A DNA stretch of 64,000 bases from Unio delphinus (Eukaryota > Mollusca > Bivalvia > Unionida > Unionidae): positions 4,638,001 to 4,702,000 of the forward strand of contig JAQISU010000114.1 of assembly GCA_029339505.1 (NCBI GenBank), in the 5' to 3' direction. The position numbers were made by a program, and so were the translations under genes. Below the pieces are notes generated by a model. The model had not been told where the DNA came from. It did not search any database and saw only the letters and a program-made list of their open reading frames with translations. This document shows positions 1 through 11,502 of this stretch, piece by piece. Positions within the stretch are counted from its first letter, which is position 1, and each line of letters opens with the position of its first letter.

Positions 1-1560
1 GTATCGATGATCTTAAATGAGTATACTGTGGTGTTTTGCCTTCAAAATATTCAACGATAGGTCCTAAGTTATCCTTATTGAATAAATAAGGTGTTTTCCT
101 TGTGGAGAATATCTAATTTTCTGTTGTATATCGATTATAACATCTAGTTAGCGTAATCGAAGACTCATCGAGTACAACGTCGCTTATGATCGCATGATCC
201 ACCCTGAGTAAATGTTCCAATTATTGTTCTTCCGAGATCTTTTGCTTCGCATTCTTGTCGGTGATTAGTGACCCAATCGTCGCATTTATCAGGAGTTGGT
301 AACCAAACAGAAGTTTCCGCTCGGTATGATATAATCGCGGAGGATACGGTCAACGACGTTAATATTTTTTTATCTAACATAAATCGCAATAATTCTATCG
401 GAGCCCACTCCTTCGTTGAACAATGTTTTCCAAATCAGACATAAAATATAGAATGAAAATTTTCAGCAAATTTAAATGATGTTACACTAACATCCCCTGT
501 CAAAGCAAAATAGGGTAAAGGTCCGTTTATGGCTACCCTTGTAATTTCATGTGTGTGATGAGCAAATCTCATAAAGTATTCGCTACATTCACCACTCCCA
601 AGGAAATTTCCAGGGTAACATGCTGCCATATCAACGGAGATCATATCTCGAAATTATATTTTGTATTCCACAGTCCGCCATGTGCGTATTCGATACAACT
701 CGCTTGTATATCACTGAGAAATTCATTTCTGGTCGGTTTTCACTAATTCTTTTCTCTGACAAAATGTGCTGCGCCGATGGAACTGTAAAACAATTTTTTT
801 TTATTTTTTCGACGTCGTCTGTCCATTTCTTTGCGAGGTTATTCCTATATCCTTGAAGTTCTTCTGTTCGATATAACTCTCCGTTTGATCTGACAAATTG
901 ATCGTATCCTTATTCTTCATCACTGCTAAATAACCACACAGACAATAGGAACGGTTTGGTTGATCTCGTTGATATAATCAAAAATATCCCCGTAGTAATA
1001 TTGTATTGTTCTTGTAGGAGGAAATACTCTTACTGAAATATATATAAAATTTATCCGGTGATAGTTTTTATTGTTATCGGGATTCTTAACTCCTTTCCCA
1101 ACTCGGCAACGTCGTTTATTGGCGCTCCTGTTTCCTTAACTAATTCCGCCCTCTTGGTTATCTTGGATTTTCTCGATTCGGTTCATCCATTTCCTCGGCT
1201 AAAATTATTGAAATGTTCGGTAACTTGCTGTGTTACACAATTCAATACCGATGAAACTCTCATCGGGGGAGTTTATAAATGTCTGGTTGTTTTATTAAGA
1301 AGATCCATATATTGTTACGGTTACCGGATATACTATATTGTAATATGCGTTATCGATCCCGGTTAGCGTACCTGGTCTGGTTTCACTGTTAACAATTGCT
1401 TGTTTTGTATTTGCTGTCATTACACGCTCATATTTATTATATACTTTCCATCCTTGTTTGGAAACTCTACTAAATTTTACTTGCATGTAATATTGTTTAC
1501 AATCGCGATCTATCTTTGATAATATTTCCCGGGCGCGAGAATCAGTCATGGTGTTATCAT
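1..1560 (-). pseudogene. Relic of polymerase-like/helicase replication protein (N-terminal and palm part)
   Basis: Fragments in several frames match the element A replication protein in order. The stretch 1295-1549 holds PGTLTGIDNAYYNIVYPVT, equivalent to the start of the large A reading frame plus some residues before it. The stretch 435-644 holds SVDMAACYPGNFLG, the motif-A-like block, followed by TRVAINGPLP. The stretch 165-389 holds AIISYRAETSVWLP and GRTIIGTFTQGG. The rest, including the helicase, would lie left of the window. Stops, frameshifts and internal losses show it is dead. It is useful because the 1295-1549 frame runs without a break across the place where the A gene changes frame (39775-39781). 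Confidence 0.8.
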
Positions 1561-1797
1561 TGCGAGTTGTTTGCTACGTTGACCAAGTATAATCAGCACC
1601 ATCTTTAAGAAATTCATACTTTGCTGTTTAAATACTTCGTTTGATTGGAAATTTCCACATTCGTGGTTTTAATTTATCATCGAGATTAAAATCCCTTCTT
1701 CGTCGTTGTGGATACAATTATATACGGGAAAATATTGGAAATATATTCCATGTATTATATGTTGAATTAAATTGATCAATGATATATTAATATAGCG

Positions 1798-2097
1798 ATG
1801 GAACAAAATTATTGCAAGTGGATATTTAAAGGAGACGCAGGTACATATTCGAGAAAATGTGTAGGCAAATACTGCGCGATGCATAATCACTAGTTTCAAC
1901 GCGGTTCTAAAAGGATCATTGTTTGCATAAAATGTGGTCAGGGTGTACAAGGTAAAACTCGATTGTGCTATGATTGTGGTGGTGAAAGATATCGCGAGCT
2001 TTTTAGTCACAACGCAAAGAAATATAATGTGTTCGATGTTCAAGATTATATCACTGGCGTTTCTCGCGAAAAGCAATTAAATAGCTGCTTTGTTTAG
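1798..2097 (+). pseudogene. Small zinc-ribbon protein relic, one in-frame stop
   Basis: From the ATG at 1798 the frame runs 99 codons to a TAG, with a single internal TAG at codon 32 (1891-1893). It has paired cysteines typical of zinc binding: CVGKYC near the N-terminus, then CIKCGQG and CYDCGGERYR further on. It lies between the pol relic (-) and the HNH relic (+), transcribed rightward like the latter. Element A has no obvious counterpart at the same place. I recall similar small Cys-rich proteins beside Maverick-type genes, but cannot check this. A nucleic-acid-binding or regulatory role is a guess. Confidence 0.5.
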
Positions 2098-2103
2098 GAA
2101 ACA

Positions 2104-2592
2104 TATGGATCTAATTGAATTTTTATCTCATCCTCTTTACAACGTTTACGAGTCATCTCGATGTCGAGTCATAGGCATCATAAACTAAAGAAAACAAATC
2201 GGCTGGATGAATAATATAGGTTATTTATTGATTACTGTCAGGAGGTAGAGTCAAAGAAGGAATTATCTCGCTCAAATATTTATTTAAGAATGCTATACTA
2301 GTTTGATTTGTAAGGGGTTCCTTGTTGATCACATCAATAGAGATATTTTAGATAATCGTATTGACAATTTGAAGGCAATTTCTCAACAAGAATATTGCTT
2401 AAATTCAAAATCCTCAATAAAGTAGAAATCGACGACCATTTATGGACAACAAAATTAGACATTTATAATCAACAAACTCCGCAGGTCAATACTATGATAT
2501 TTGTCAATCATCTAAACAACGCGTTGCCGACGATATACAATTAGCAGCGTACTCAAAAAGATATAAAGCATGGGTATCATTTCTTTATTAGT
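2104..2592 (+). pseudogene. HNH homing-type endonuclease relic (NUMOD4-HNH-NUMOD1)
   Basis: The ATG at 2104 begins a NUMOD4-like segment (SHPLYNVYESSRCRVIG). Around 2325-2390 the HNH core VDHINRDILDNRIDNLKAIS is clear, with the D-H pair and the N-N-L-N-L-x-A pattern. The tail near 2487-2592 resembles a NUMOD1 segment (YYDICQSSKQRVADDIQLAA). All three parts match the intact 163-residue endonuclease of element A (40606-41097) in order. Several stops and frameshifts inactivate it. Its presence at the same position next to pol in both elements means that it is a shared, old component and not a chance insertion in A. Confidence 0.7.
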
Positions 2593-2679
2593 AAATTAAT
2601 TTCTTGATTGTTTATTTATAACCATAATGATAATTTTCAACACCTATGATACCCCGCCGCAAGATAAAAAACAACATCG

Positions 2680-3095
2680 ATGAAATATAGAATAACTGCC
2701 CGAGACATGCTATCAATTAAACAAATGATTTTGTATAGGTATATGAACGACGAAAATATCGCCGAATTGAAAATCGAACTCGATCGTGTACAACATCTCC
2801 ACGACAGTAATGTATTTACTTGTGATTACGTCGACGCCGAAAATGAAAACAAATACTTCAGTTCGTCGACATATAAATCAGAGTACCGTGTAATTAAAAT
2901 TATCTCCAGGGAACGAAATCGAATCATATTAAAACTATCGTCGCGGAAGAAAATTTCAATGCGGTGTCCACGATCATAGCAAAAATTATTAAGCAGGTTG
3001 GGAATGTATTCAACCAAAAATCTCTCTTAGACTCCATAACGAAAGAAATCGAAAAGAAATATATGAGTGGAAAATCTGAAGATTTCAACTAAGTG
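2680..3095 (+). pseudogene. Unknown small protein relic, frameshifted
   Basis: From the ATG at 2680 a 99-codon frame runs to 2979. From about 2930 a second frame stays open to a TAA near 3095, with a helical, charged sequence (IAKIIKQVGNVFNQKSLLDS). The two read best as one small gene broken by one frameshift near 2930-2950. It follows the HNH relic in the same orientation, as the unknown 133-residue gene follows HNH in element A, but I see no convincing residue match between them. Function unknown. Confidence 0.35.
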
Positions 3096-3279
3096 AAAAT
3101 TGTATCAATGTCGAATAGGTACCCATGAAACATTTAAACTTTAATCGAGGTTCTTCGTATTTCGATAACCATCCTTTCTATATCACCCCTTATATTTTAT
3201 TTCTGTGATTATAATTTGTTATTCTCCACGACACGTTTTTTTTATAACGATCAGTTAGTTCGATATGGGCTATTTCAAA

Positions 3280-3720
3280 CTAGGCAATTCCAGATTCAAA
3301 TCACTATTTGCAATTTGATTATTTGATACTATTTTATGATATTCCTCGTTGGATTTTCTCAACACGGATAATTCTCCATTGTAGTCAGATACGGTTTTCT
3401 CCGCGGTGGTTCGTAGTTGATCACGCAACGCTGTTAATTCAGTGATATTTTCTTTAGCTCCGTGATTTCTTCTCGGAGTTTTTGTTTATTTGCCTTGTAA
3501 TGTTGCTAAGCCTGTTTGAACCGTTCAGCGTTACCTTGCGTTATAGCGGAAATGGGCTCATTTTAACCATATTTTATATAGTCTTGATAGTTCTATTTTA
3601 TACTTGTTGGCGACCTCGACGGGTCGGTTTACACTGTGCAGCAACGCAATTAATATATTTTTTGTCGTCTTCGTCGTGAAGATAACTTGGGTCTCTCATA
3701 TATAACAGCGAGAACATTTT
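3280..3720 (-). pseudogene. Coiled-coil protein relic
   Basis: The minus strand holds a heptad-like stretch (LRTTAEKTVSDYNGELSVLR) around 3290-3450, broken by frameshifts. It resembles the helical middle of the coil/fibre-like protein of element A (45921-46867) in style, though not clearly in sequence. It could be a second fibre-like gene or a fragment moved by rearrangement. No element A counterpart lies at this position. Confidence 0.3.
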
Positions 3721-4188
3721 AGCAAAACAATCATGCTGGAAATAATAAGATAGAAACGATAACGGAAATTGCAGAAAAATAGAAATGATGGTAATATTGA
3801 TGGTCAGTAATTGTGGATTTTTATATTTCTGCTGTGTTTTTTATAATGAAAATTAAATTTTGAATTTATTTTTTTCATCGATGATATTTTTGGGTACCCA
3901 TTGGATTTTCCTCTGATAAAATTTCCTTGAGGTTTTCCAGAGATATACACGAGTGAGCATAATTTATATCTGATCACGGTTATAACTATTTAATGGTACA
4001 TGATCACGTCAAAAATGTTCCAGTTGGTGATCCGTCAGCAAAAAATATTCACTGTCGAATTCATCAATGACAGGTTTAAAATTTCCCACGATTGTTTCCT
4101 TGAATGATTTTCTGATTCCGGCCACAAGCTGTTATCGATGGTGGACATATACTCGTGCGTGCTGATACATTATTGAAATCCTTTGGAT

Positions 4189-5618
4189 TTAAATCATAAG
4201 GTAATTTCTAGTTGTTCGTTTAAAGTTTATCTTTGTTATCCAGGAATTATTGCATGCTAAATATACAGTATTTATAAGATTATGTATGATCAAACTTCCC
4301 GGAGATACTTGAGGAGAAAAAGTATATAGAATATATCCTTGATCGGCTTGATTTGACAACTCTGTATTTGAGTTGTAGCTTATAATGACGTTATCACATA
4401 TAAGGTTTACTGCGATAACCGAGGTTATATCAACGTTGACGGAGGATACATGTCTACCTGTGACATCTGGAGCGTTGTTGAATCCGAGAATAGTTGCACG
4501 TGGTAATGTTTTTATCCACGTAATGTATTTGAGAGAAATATTCATCGATGGCATCGCTGATTTTTTTCTTTAGTTCAGGTGCATTATATCCTTGAAATTT
4601 GAAATTAGGTAATTGCTTTTCGGTTATTTTTAATAAATCAAAATTTTTTTGTTTTTTTTTGTATTTTTTGTTCTAATCATAAATTATCACTTTAACTACT
4701 TGCATATTTATATATTCATTGTCGGATATAAACTGGTTTAATATTTCCGTATAATGGTTTTATCACGTGAACTTGTTATATCAAAAAGATGTTGTTGGAA
4801 AGATTGTCGTAGTTGCTGTAATTGAGTTTGATATAATTTATTAATTCTATTAAAAATATAAACTAAAGATTTTATTGAAATATAATAACCTTGTATATCA
4901 CTATTTTCTGAGGGGTGTAAATCAAAATGCCATATTATCTCTCCGTAACTATAATATTAGTAGCTTTTTATGCTATCAAAAATATCATACTTTTCAGTCA
5001 TATTGTTTTTGTATATTTTTAAACCAGAAAAAAAGAACTTCATTTTCTGGTGTATTTTTTAATTTCATTATATGATTTTTTTTATCTGTGGTATAATCTT
5101 CCTGGCTAGGCTCCCGTGGACGTGGATTGTCAACGGGAGGTTCTTCTCCATATGGTGAGATTTTAGGCCATTCTAATATAGTTCTGATCGACGAATTAAA
5201 TATATCTACGTGTTTCAAGGAGATTTTATCTCGATGGCGGTTGACAACGACGGTACATGAACAGTTATCTCGATTTTAGATTCTACACCGGTGAGAGATT
5301 TTATCCTGCGCTGAATTTCTTCGTTGATATCTTCGATTCATAACTTCTCTTGTTAAGATATATTGTTTGCCAATCGGGTGTTACATTGTTCGCGAACACA
5401 TAGGTGTTATTGGGTGGTTTTCGTGCAAATGATTCTGATCTAATATTGGGCCAACTATAATATACCCATAATTGAGTTAGCGCAATTTCCTTTATTGGAA
5501 TCGGAGTTGGAAATTCAATACTGAATTCAGGGGTTTTTGTCGTGGTAGATATCATTGTTTTTCTCACCCGTGTGGTATTCACGACTATTCGTTGAAGTAG
5601 TTCTGTTGGCGATGACAT
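4189..5618 (-). pseudogene. Minor capsid (penton-like) protein relic
   Basis: Three fragments line up with the element A minor capsid gene. The N-terminal piece (5301-5618) reads PTELLQRIVVNTTRV and EFSIEFPTPIPIKEIAL. The middle piece (4994-5218) reads IFNSSIRTILEWP. The C-terminal piece (4189-4554) reads VIAVNLICDN and QGYILYTFSPQVSPGSLII. These are the same landmarks as in A (SSIRTVLGWP, QQGYILYSFAP). The middle piece shows that the frame continues past the residue position where A has a stop codon, supporting the view that the A stop is a mutation. It forms the distal end of the B structural block, on the pol side. Confidence 0.75.
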
Positions 5619-5639
5619 TACCTTCTATACATTTTTGTA

Positions 5640-5970
5640 ATTTTGACATCGCGTAGTCGTAAATGCTTACCATGGAAGAGAATTCACTATCCGATATTGT
5701 CATCGAGCGACTATGATATCATTGGGAATTATTGCGAGTACGCGGTTGATAACGTATGAAATTTAAGAATGTAATCATGTAGTTTGCACTCAATAAACGA
5801 TGGTATTATTTTGTGATAAGTGATATTACTCCAGCAATGGCTTTCGCCGCGGATATACCAATTGGGACAACTGGGGGGATCATTGTCACCAGAGATAATA
5901 TAACACCGGTTCCAGTAAGTTTAGTTTGTTGCACACTGACTTGTTCATATCGATACTGTTGCGTTGCCAT
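5640..5970 (-). pseudogene. Two-pass membrane protein relic
   Basis: From the ATG at 5970 the minus strand reads MATQQYRYEQV, then a hydrophobic, Gly/Ile-rich stretch (GTGVILSLVTMIPPVVPIGI), and near the end DSEFSSMVSIYDYAMSKLQ. The same three landmarks occur in the element A protein at 46916-47557. Much of the centre is missing and frames change. It overlaps or abuts the minor capsid relic as in A. Confidence 0.6.
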
Positions 5971-6009
5971 TTTATTTAATTAAGCTGTTTACTTAAATAG
6001 GTTACGAAT

Positions 6010-7110
6010 GCTACGTACCATGTAATTGATGCTCGTTCAAAATATTTATCTGTGGTGATTATCGTAAATATTTAAGTTGATCCCGTATCGGTTACCGCGC
6101 TGATAATAGTATTGGTTCCCGATGATGAGCTCGATGATATATTAAATTGTGTCGGCGATACTAAAGTTAGTCTGTGGACACCTTTGGTCTCCGCGGTAAT
6201 ATATAATGCATTTCTTTATGGAGTCGAAGAGAAGGATCCATGCTGTATCGTGTATACAGCTTAAATATTTATCGTATGAGGGAGTTTGACCTTATCAAAT
6301 GTGCTAATCATCCGATGGAAATCATCCTTGATATCTTCATTTGTTTGTTTAATATCCTCGATGGATTTTTTAATTTCTGGAAGTTTTATAGAAATACTAT
6401 CTACTGGAGTCACAAAGAATTTTTGAACCATATTTCTACGAACATTTCCAAATTGTTTTACATGATCTTCATACTCGGATCGTAATAATATCTAGTACTA
6501 TCTCCGGCGGTAGTTTTCCTAGACATTTTGTCAACTCGGTTTTAACTTGGATTTGCTCTTTTATATAATCGTTGTAGAAGGAAATATGATTATCACACTC
6601 GGATCGCAACGCTGTTAGTTTATCAACGGTGGTTTTATATCGGTGAATTTCAACGGAACCGTTGATGGGATTCCAAAGAAATTATAAACAAGAATTTGAA
6701 TATTGTTAACTATTGTTTGTAACCTGGTAAATTTATTTATATGAGCGTGTAAATCAGATCGTAGATTCGCTAATATATTCGCCGATGACATATACTCGTT
6801 GTTTAACGCGGTTAGTTTATTATCGATGACCGAGTAAGCAACTGCGAGTTTGATTTTACCTGTCGAATCAAATACCGCGATGGAATTTTCAACAGCGTTG
6901 TCGATTTTAAGTAAAATGTCGTTGATGGAAATATTACTCGTTTTCAATTTACCTTGGCGGTCATGGAATAGAACTATCTCATCCGATGATACATATACGA
7001 GATGTAATATATCAGATAACGCATCATCAATACGTTTGTTACAACATCAAATGAAGCCCCATCTCTTTTATTTCCGCGCGGGAGAAATGTTCACCAAATA
7101 TCTACCATTA
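6010..7110 (-). pseudogene. Coil/fibre-like protein relic
   Basis: The block 6615-6947 reads MKTSNISINDILLKIDNAVE, equivalent to the repeated KTSNxSLDDILVKQQNAIEN module of element A. Near 6120 the minus strand has FNISSSSSSGTNTIIS, matching the C-terminal serine-rich stretch of A. The start lies near 7110 (MVDIW), the position where A has MIDIW directly after its protease stop. Several frameshifts and stops. Confidence 0.65.
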
Positions 7111-7114
7111 TACG

Positions 7115-7540
7115 CTTAAAATCTCTGGTATATTTGTGTGCGGTTTCATGAGGCGGAGATGATGTTTCTGAAATCGTGGTGAGAACATTAATGACTTCGT
7201 TACTACATATCGGATGATCAGTTCATGTCTGTGTAGGCAATGTTGAGAACCAAACAGGAATATTTAGATGGGATACATATTTGAGAAATTATCTCGGTCA
7301 GCTAACCCATGCGAGTTAAAATAAATAATTCCTAGGGGATGTATCGCGTACGCTACTCAATGATTTCCAGGTCCGGTGTTATCATCGAGATTAGTTATAC
7401 CTGTTTCTGGATTTGAAGTATGAGTAGGGAATCGATCTTTCATAAAAAACACCTCTGAAATGTTTAATCGGGGATTGTTCAACCGGGGCGACGAAATAAA
7501 AATTTGACATTGGAGCAATGATTGAATGCTTCCTAGGAGT
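7115..7540 (-). pseudogene. Adenain-like capsid protease relic
   Basis: The minus strand holds GVFYERSIP and ITNLDDNTGPGNH near 7357-7470, equivalent to the catalytic-histidine segment of the element A protease. The tryptophan codon after the histidine is now a stop, and the next acidic motif reads FNSHG where A has FDSYG, so the acidic residue is lost too. The C-terminal part (VINVLTTISETSSPP) is present in another frame near 7160-7200. Dead copy of a cysteine protease that in relatives cleaves virion precursors. Confidence 0.65.
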
Positions 7541-7985
7541 CTCAATCCCACTCCGTACCGGGCTTATCGACTGCCTGGTAGTCTTAGACCCAATCATACG
7601 GATCGTCGCTTTTTTTCTATCCTTGCCAGGAAGCTTTCTTTAATGCCATGCCAGTGGCGGTGCCAACAGCATCTAGTACAGCATCTTTAGCAACAGTGGG
7701 AGCGGAAGTATCGCAATAATCACGGCGAGGAATGGAAATATGCCTCCTGATTTTATCATATTGCTAACCGCGGAGGGTGAGAACACAAACTGTACACCGA
7801 TGTTTGCTTTTAGCGCTTTGTTAAAATGATAAGTTGAGTTAACGTCAATGATAGTTTATTTGGTTCACCGCTAGCGATCTGTTCTCGCCGCAAAGACATT
7901 TTTGTGCCACACGTAGTAGCATTTTTCGATTGTTATTTCTTTCTTTGATCAGGAGTCAATTTGACATCAACATGATTGTGCGACA
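7541..7985 (-). pseudogene. Core-like/hydrophobic protein relic
   Basis: From the ATG at 7985 the minus strand reads MSHNHVDVKLTPDQ, then KLSLT, an Ile/Pro/Leu-rich hydrophobic stretch (GGIFPFLAVIIAILP), and a tail with two copies of a GLRL(P/L)GS motif. All occur in the same order in the element A gene at 44919-45458. Frameshifts and stops interrupt it. Confidence 0.6.
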
Positions 7986-8034
7986 TTTTTTTAAATAATA
8001 GATTGATCTAATTGATACATGTTTATAGAAAACA

Positions 8035-9476
8035 TTACATGTTTCTACTGGAGTGTCAACTGCTCTCATCGTTCCACCACCACCTTCAAGTGACATCGAT
8101 TTATCAATAAGAATAACAGCGACTACTCTATATGGTTCACATACAAGTGAATTTACACCAGGCACAGATATAATAGGTAATTCTCCTACACGAACTTGAA
8201 ATTTTATGTCATCGATGGAGTGTCTAGACAGATCAAGATGTTGCAATGAACAGTAATAGATAGGATACAAATTTTGAAATTCCAACTGTGATATTTGTAG
8301 GCCAGTATCAATATCTTGATCACGCCCCACATAAGACCACAAACAATGATACACGCGAGCTATTTGATTATTAGAATAATCGATCCGAATAGTATCGGCG
8401 GGTTCTTGCTGATTACTTACTCCCAACGATATCTCACGGGCCCTTAACGTATCTAATATCAAATGACAACGCTGTTGTTTATCATCTTCATCTACTCTGT
8501 TTTTGTTTTGCAACGAAATAAAAATGTATATAGGAGCAGAGATTTCTATAAGGCAACTTGCCATGTAAATGTACCAGTAATTTTACTTCACGTCGTAGCT
8601 GTTGTGAGATCCAAGCACGACATCAATGATTTAGCACCCTGATCCATGAATGATAATAGTCGTTGTTCTATGGCGAGTGATGGGGTCATTATTGGCCTCC
8701 ACAATGTATATTTTGATAGGTCCACTCTGTCGTCGTGAACAGTAGCACCGCGCCAGATTGCATCATCGTCATTTCATTTTCTCATACGATCTACTGTATG
8801 ACTAGCTCTAAAAATAACTTTTCTAACATCTCTGCAAAATCCAAATATATGAGACAAAGGAGTCACACAGGAAAATCTCCCTTCGTCGTTTAACATCGCT
8901 TTACGAGTTGTAAATCCTAGATTATATTTAGGATTATTATTGATAATCATATCCTCGACATCAACAGGAGCAGGAGGGACAGCATGATTAACACCAGCAG
9001 CTGGAGTACCACGATACATTGGTCGTCTGACAATAAATTGATTATCGTCAGCGTTATCAGCTATATCCATCGAGAACATCATTGATTGACCAGCGTATTG
9101 TATATAGTCATCAGAGTATGAGTTAGCCCCAATAGTGTAGTTGCAATATCAACGTCGTTATTGATAGATTCTATCTTGTTAGAATTAATCATATATTGTG
9201 CGCTACTAAACAACACCATCATACCATAATTGACATACCCGATTGAGGTAGCTGAGAGTTTAGGAAATGGATTTGCAGTAGTCCTATCAGCTAGTCGCCC
9301 TCCACCTCTATGAAAACGGAAAGAAGGATTCAGAGGTATCATCAAATCGAAGTTCAATTCGTGATCTAGAATTGGGACTTATCGCATTATATGAGAAAAA
9401 TTGATAATCCCCCACAGAATCAGTTTTTGTACCGGCGAGTCCGTATGCAATGCTTCATCTGAAATCGACTTGAACA
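8035..9476 (-). pseudogene. Major capsid protein (double jelly-roll type) relic
   Basis: Fragments cover almost the full length. Near 9476 the start reads MFKSISDEALHTDSPV; 9079-9357 holds SIGYVNYGMMVLFSSAQYMI; 8774-9082 holds NLGFTTRKAMLNDEGRFSC and HIFGFCRDVRKVIF; 7956-8564 holds the C-terminal half with IARVYHCLWSYVGRDQDIDT and DLSRHSIDDIKFQVRV. Each landmark has a match in the element A MCP (43419-44871). B keeps about five residues (LNDEG) between AM and RFSC that A has lost, which marks the A lesion as a deletion. Frameshifts separate the fragments. Confidence 0.8.
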
Positions 9477-9494
9477 TTTTATTATATAATTGTC

Positions 9495-9917
9495 CATCTA
9501 AATCATGATCTTGTTAAACCGCTACCAGCGATTAAATTTGCAACACTATTTCTTTAGGATTTACCGTCTTGATTTATCATCGATGATTGGATCATTGGAG
9601 CTAATTTTTAGTTATAATATTTTACTTACACACGGTGGCATTAGTTCCGTAGACGGTGCTTTTACTGTTGCTTGTTTTTGTTTTTTTCGAACCAGCGATA
9701 TGAGTTTCTCTATGGCGGTATTAAATACACTACCGACGAGATCACAAACTTCACTAATACCTTTATCACGAATAGGTGCTATTTTTAGAGCAATTCTAGT
9801 GAATAATACCTTGATGGTATCACTGAATCCATCTCCGTAGTATAATCGATAAAATGGCAACCGTGAATATACTACGCGAACAGTAGCTGGTTTATTGTGA
9901 CTGCGATATATGATCAT
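9495..9917 (-). pseudogene. pVI-like basic protein relic
   Basis: From the ATG at 9917 the minus strand reads MIIYRSHNKPATVRVVYSRL and YYGDGFSDTI, then PIRDKGISEVCDLVGSVFNT, close to element A 42915-43346 (MIIHYNHDKP, YYGDGLGNTI, DKGIGAVGDLAGKAFST). The distal part, with AGSGL, is in other frames down to about 9495. It lies directly upstream of the MCP relic, as in A. Confidence 0.7.
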
Positions 9918-9963
9918 TTTATTTAAATGCTTTTTATCTAATAGGGTGACAACATATATTAAA

Positions 9964-10445
9964 GGCAATGATAGTCATCAACCAATTCATCGATGACCTC
10001 GTGATATACACCAATTTTCATGATACCACCTTGAAATAATCGTCGGCAGATATCAGCGGCCTCATTAATTATCTCCCGGGAATTATTTCTAGCTCGTTTA
10101 CCACCGATGAGAACTTTCAATGGTGCTTTGTCAGCGAGAATATTACTCGGACAAGGAACAAGACTACTACCATAAGTTCTTGATGGAGTTATATTCCTTG
10201 CAAAGAAGATTTTTCTATATCTAAAAAATTGTATGTTCCAGGTAAACGGAGAAATTCAGGATCTGATTGCTCCGTTGTAGATTCAGATGTTTTATTTCAG
10301 CCATAAAATCAGTATATGATTTATCCTTATCTGATGCTTGAGTTGCACCAGTCATTGCACGATATAATCCATTTTGCCATATTTTTCTTATTCATAGCAA
10401 CATAATCAGATTTGAAATAACTTCTTTTACGAGAGACATTTCTAA
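9964..10445 (-). pseudogene. Virion-like protein relic (C-terminal half)
   Basis: The minus strand down to 9964 encodes NNSREIINEAADICRRLFQG and VIDELVDDYH, almost the same as the end of the element A protein at 41934-42881 (NNSPEIINEAADICRRLFAG). Weaker, frameshifted similarity continues to about 10440, and the N-terminal third is missing. This is the right-hand limit of recognisable element B. Confidence 0.65.
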
Positions 10446-11248
10446 TGAAAAATTCAGCCAAAAAATAATAAAATTATATATTTCTTTTTTCAGTTTGTAA
10501 TTACTTATTTAGTTGAAAAATTACGATTCCGGCTGTTACTAAGGCCGAAATTAGGCTAGTATCTGAAATATTGTGATAAAATACTCGATTTTTCATTATT
10601 GCTGGCAGACAAAAATTCGCTATTTGACACGCCTATATTCATGTAACGTCTAAGTTAACATCTTCCGAAGATTAGGAAATTTAGTCATGCGAAAACACGT
10701 GTTTACAAAAATATTGGCGTACGCTCTATGAATATAGATCGAAAGCCAAAACTTACAGATTCTGAAAGGAGGGGGGAAAAAGCTCTCTGGGCAAGTTATA
10801 GTAGCACACGCATATGTATTGGTGACCAGCATGAAAGACGGAATAAAAAGAATTGCACTTTGAGCCTGAAAACTAATCGAGAGGTCGCCAAATTTTTCCT
10901 GGATGGATGAGTGGCAATTTTGCATTGAACAGTAAAGTTTTTGTAAGGCTTTTTTATTTCTGTATAGTTAAATCCTTTTCAAAATTTTTAAAAAAATATA
11001 TTTTATATAAACTGGCATTATTCCATTTAGCTTGAAATAAGATGTTACAGCCCTGCAACAATATCGCTGGAAACCGCATGTACAATATGACAGATACCGC
11101 TACTATTTTTGAGGCTACCAAGAGGTATTAATGATCATCCTCATTTCGCACGCAACCATTAGACTTTATTTAGAGGCAAGCGGTTACTACTGTTTTTTTT
11201 AAAGAAAATTATATATAATGTAAATGGTAATGGATGTAAAGGAAAGTA
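10446..11248. other. No gene seen
   Basis: AT-rich host-like DNA after the end of element B. Short open frames on both strands near 10650-10925 look accidental; no terminal repeat of element B is visible. Confidence 0.4.
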
Positions 11249-11502
11249 ATGCAATACAGTGAAGCATATTTTATGCATACTATTATTTGTAAAGTATATC
11301 AAATTAGTGTGCCTAATGAAACATATATTTTAACATGCAATATTAGTTATGAATTGAATGGCAGTGAAAATAAAACATCAGAAATAGAAAGAAATGTCAC
11401 AGAAGACATGGCCACAACTTTCCCACCTGGGCCAACAATTCATGGGATACAAATACCTGCTCTGTCTGATATAACCACATCAGAATCAGATATGGCATCT
11501 GT
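11249..11502 (+). CDS. Candidate host exon, extracellular-like protein
   Basis: The frame is open from 11249 and ends at a good splice donor (GT at 11503, GTAAGT). A possible acceptor ATTAG lies just before 11308. The predicted peptide is rich in Asn-X-Ser/Thr sequons (NETY, NISY, NKTS, NVTE) and Thr/Ser/Pro, as in secreted or cell-surface proteins, with an NETYILTCNISYELNG segment that could be a beta strand pair of an Ig or FN3 fold. I do not recognise the family. It may join the candidate exons at 13228-14635, but this is not shown by the sequence. Confidence 0.3.

Larger units (their letters stand above)
1..10445. mobile_element. Element B: decayed Maverick/Polinton-like (virus-like) element, left end outside window
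   Basis: Relics of a polymerase-like protein, zinc ribbon, HNH endonuclease, minor capsid, membrane protein, coil protein, protease, core-like protein, major capsid, pVI-like protein and a virion-like protein lie end to end. Each structural relic matches a gene of element A (34270-49046) by eye at protein level, but is clearly diverged, so B is a related family rather than a decayed copy of A. Every gene carries stops and frameshifts. No copy of the A terminal repeat is visible at either side of the block; the right edge is set where similarity to the A virion-like gene fades. The pol relic runs off the left edge. Relative to pol, the structural block is inverted compared with A. Confidence 0.85.
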
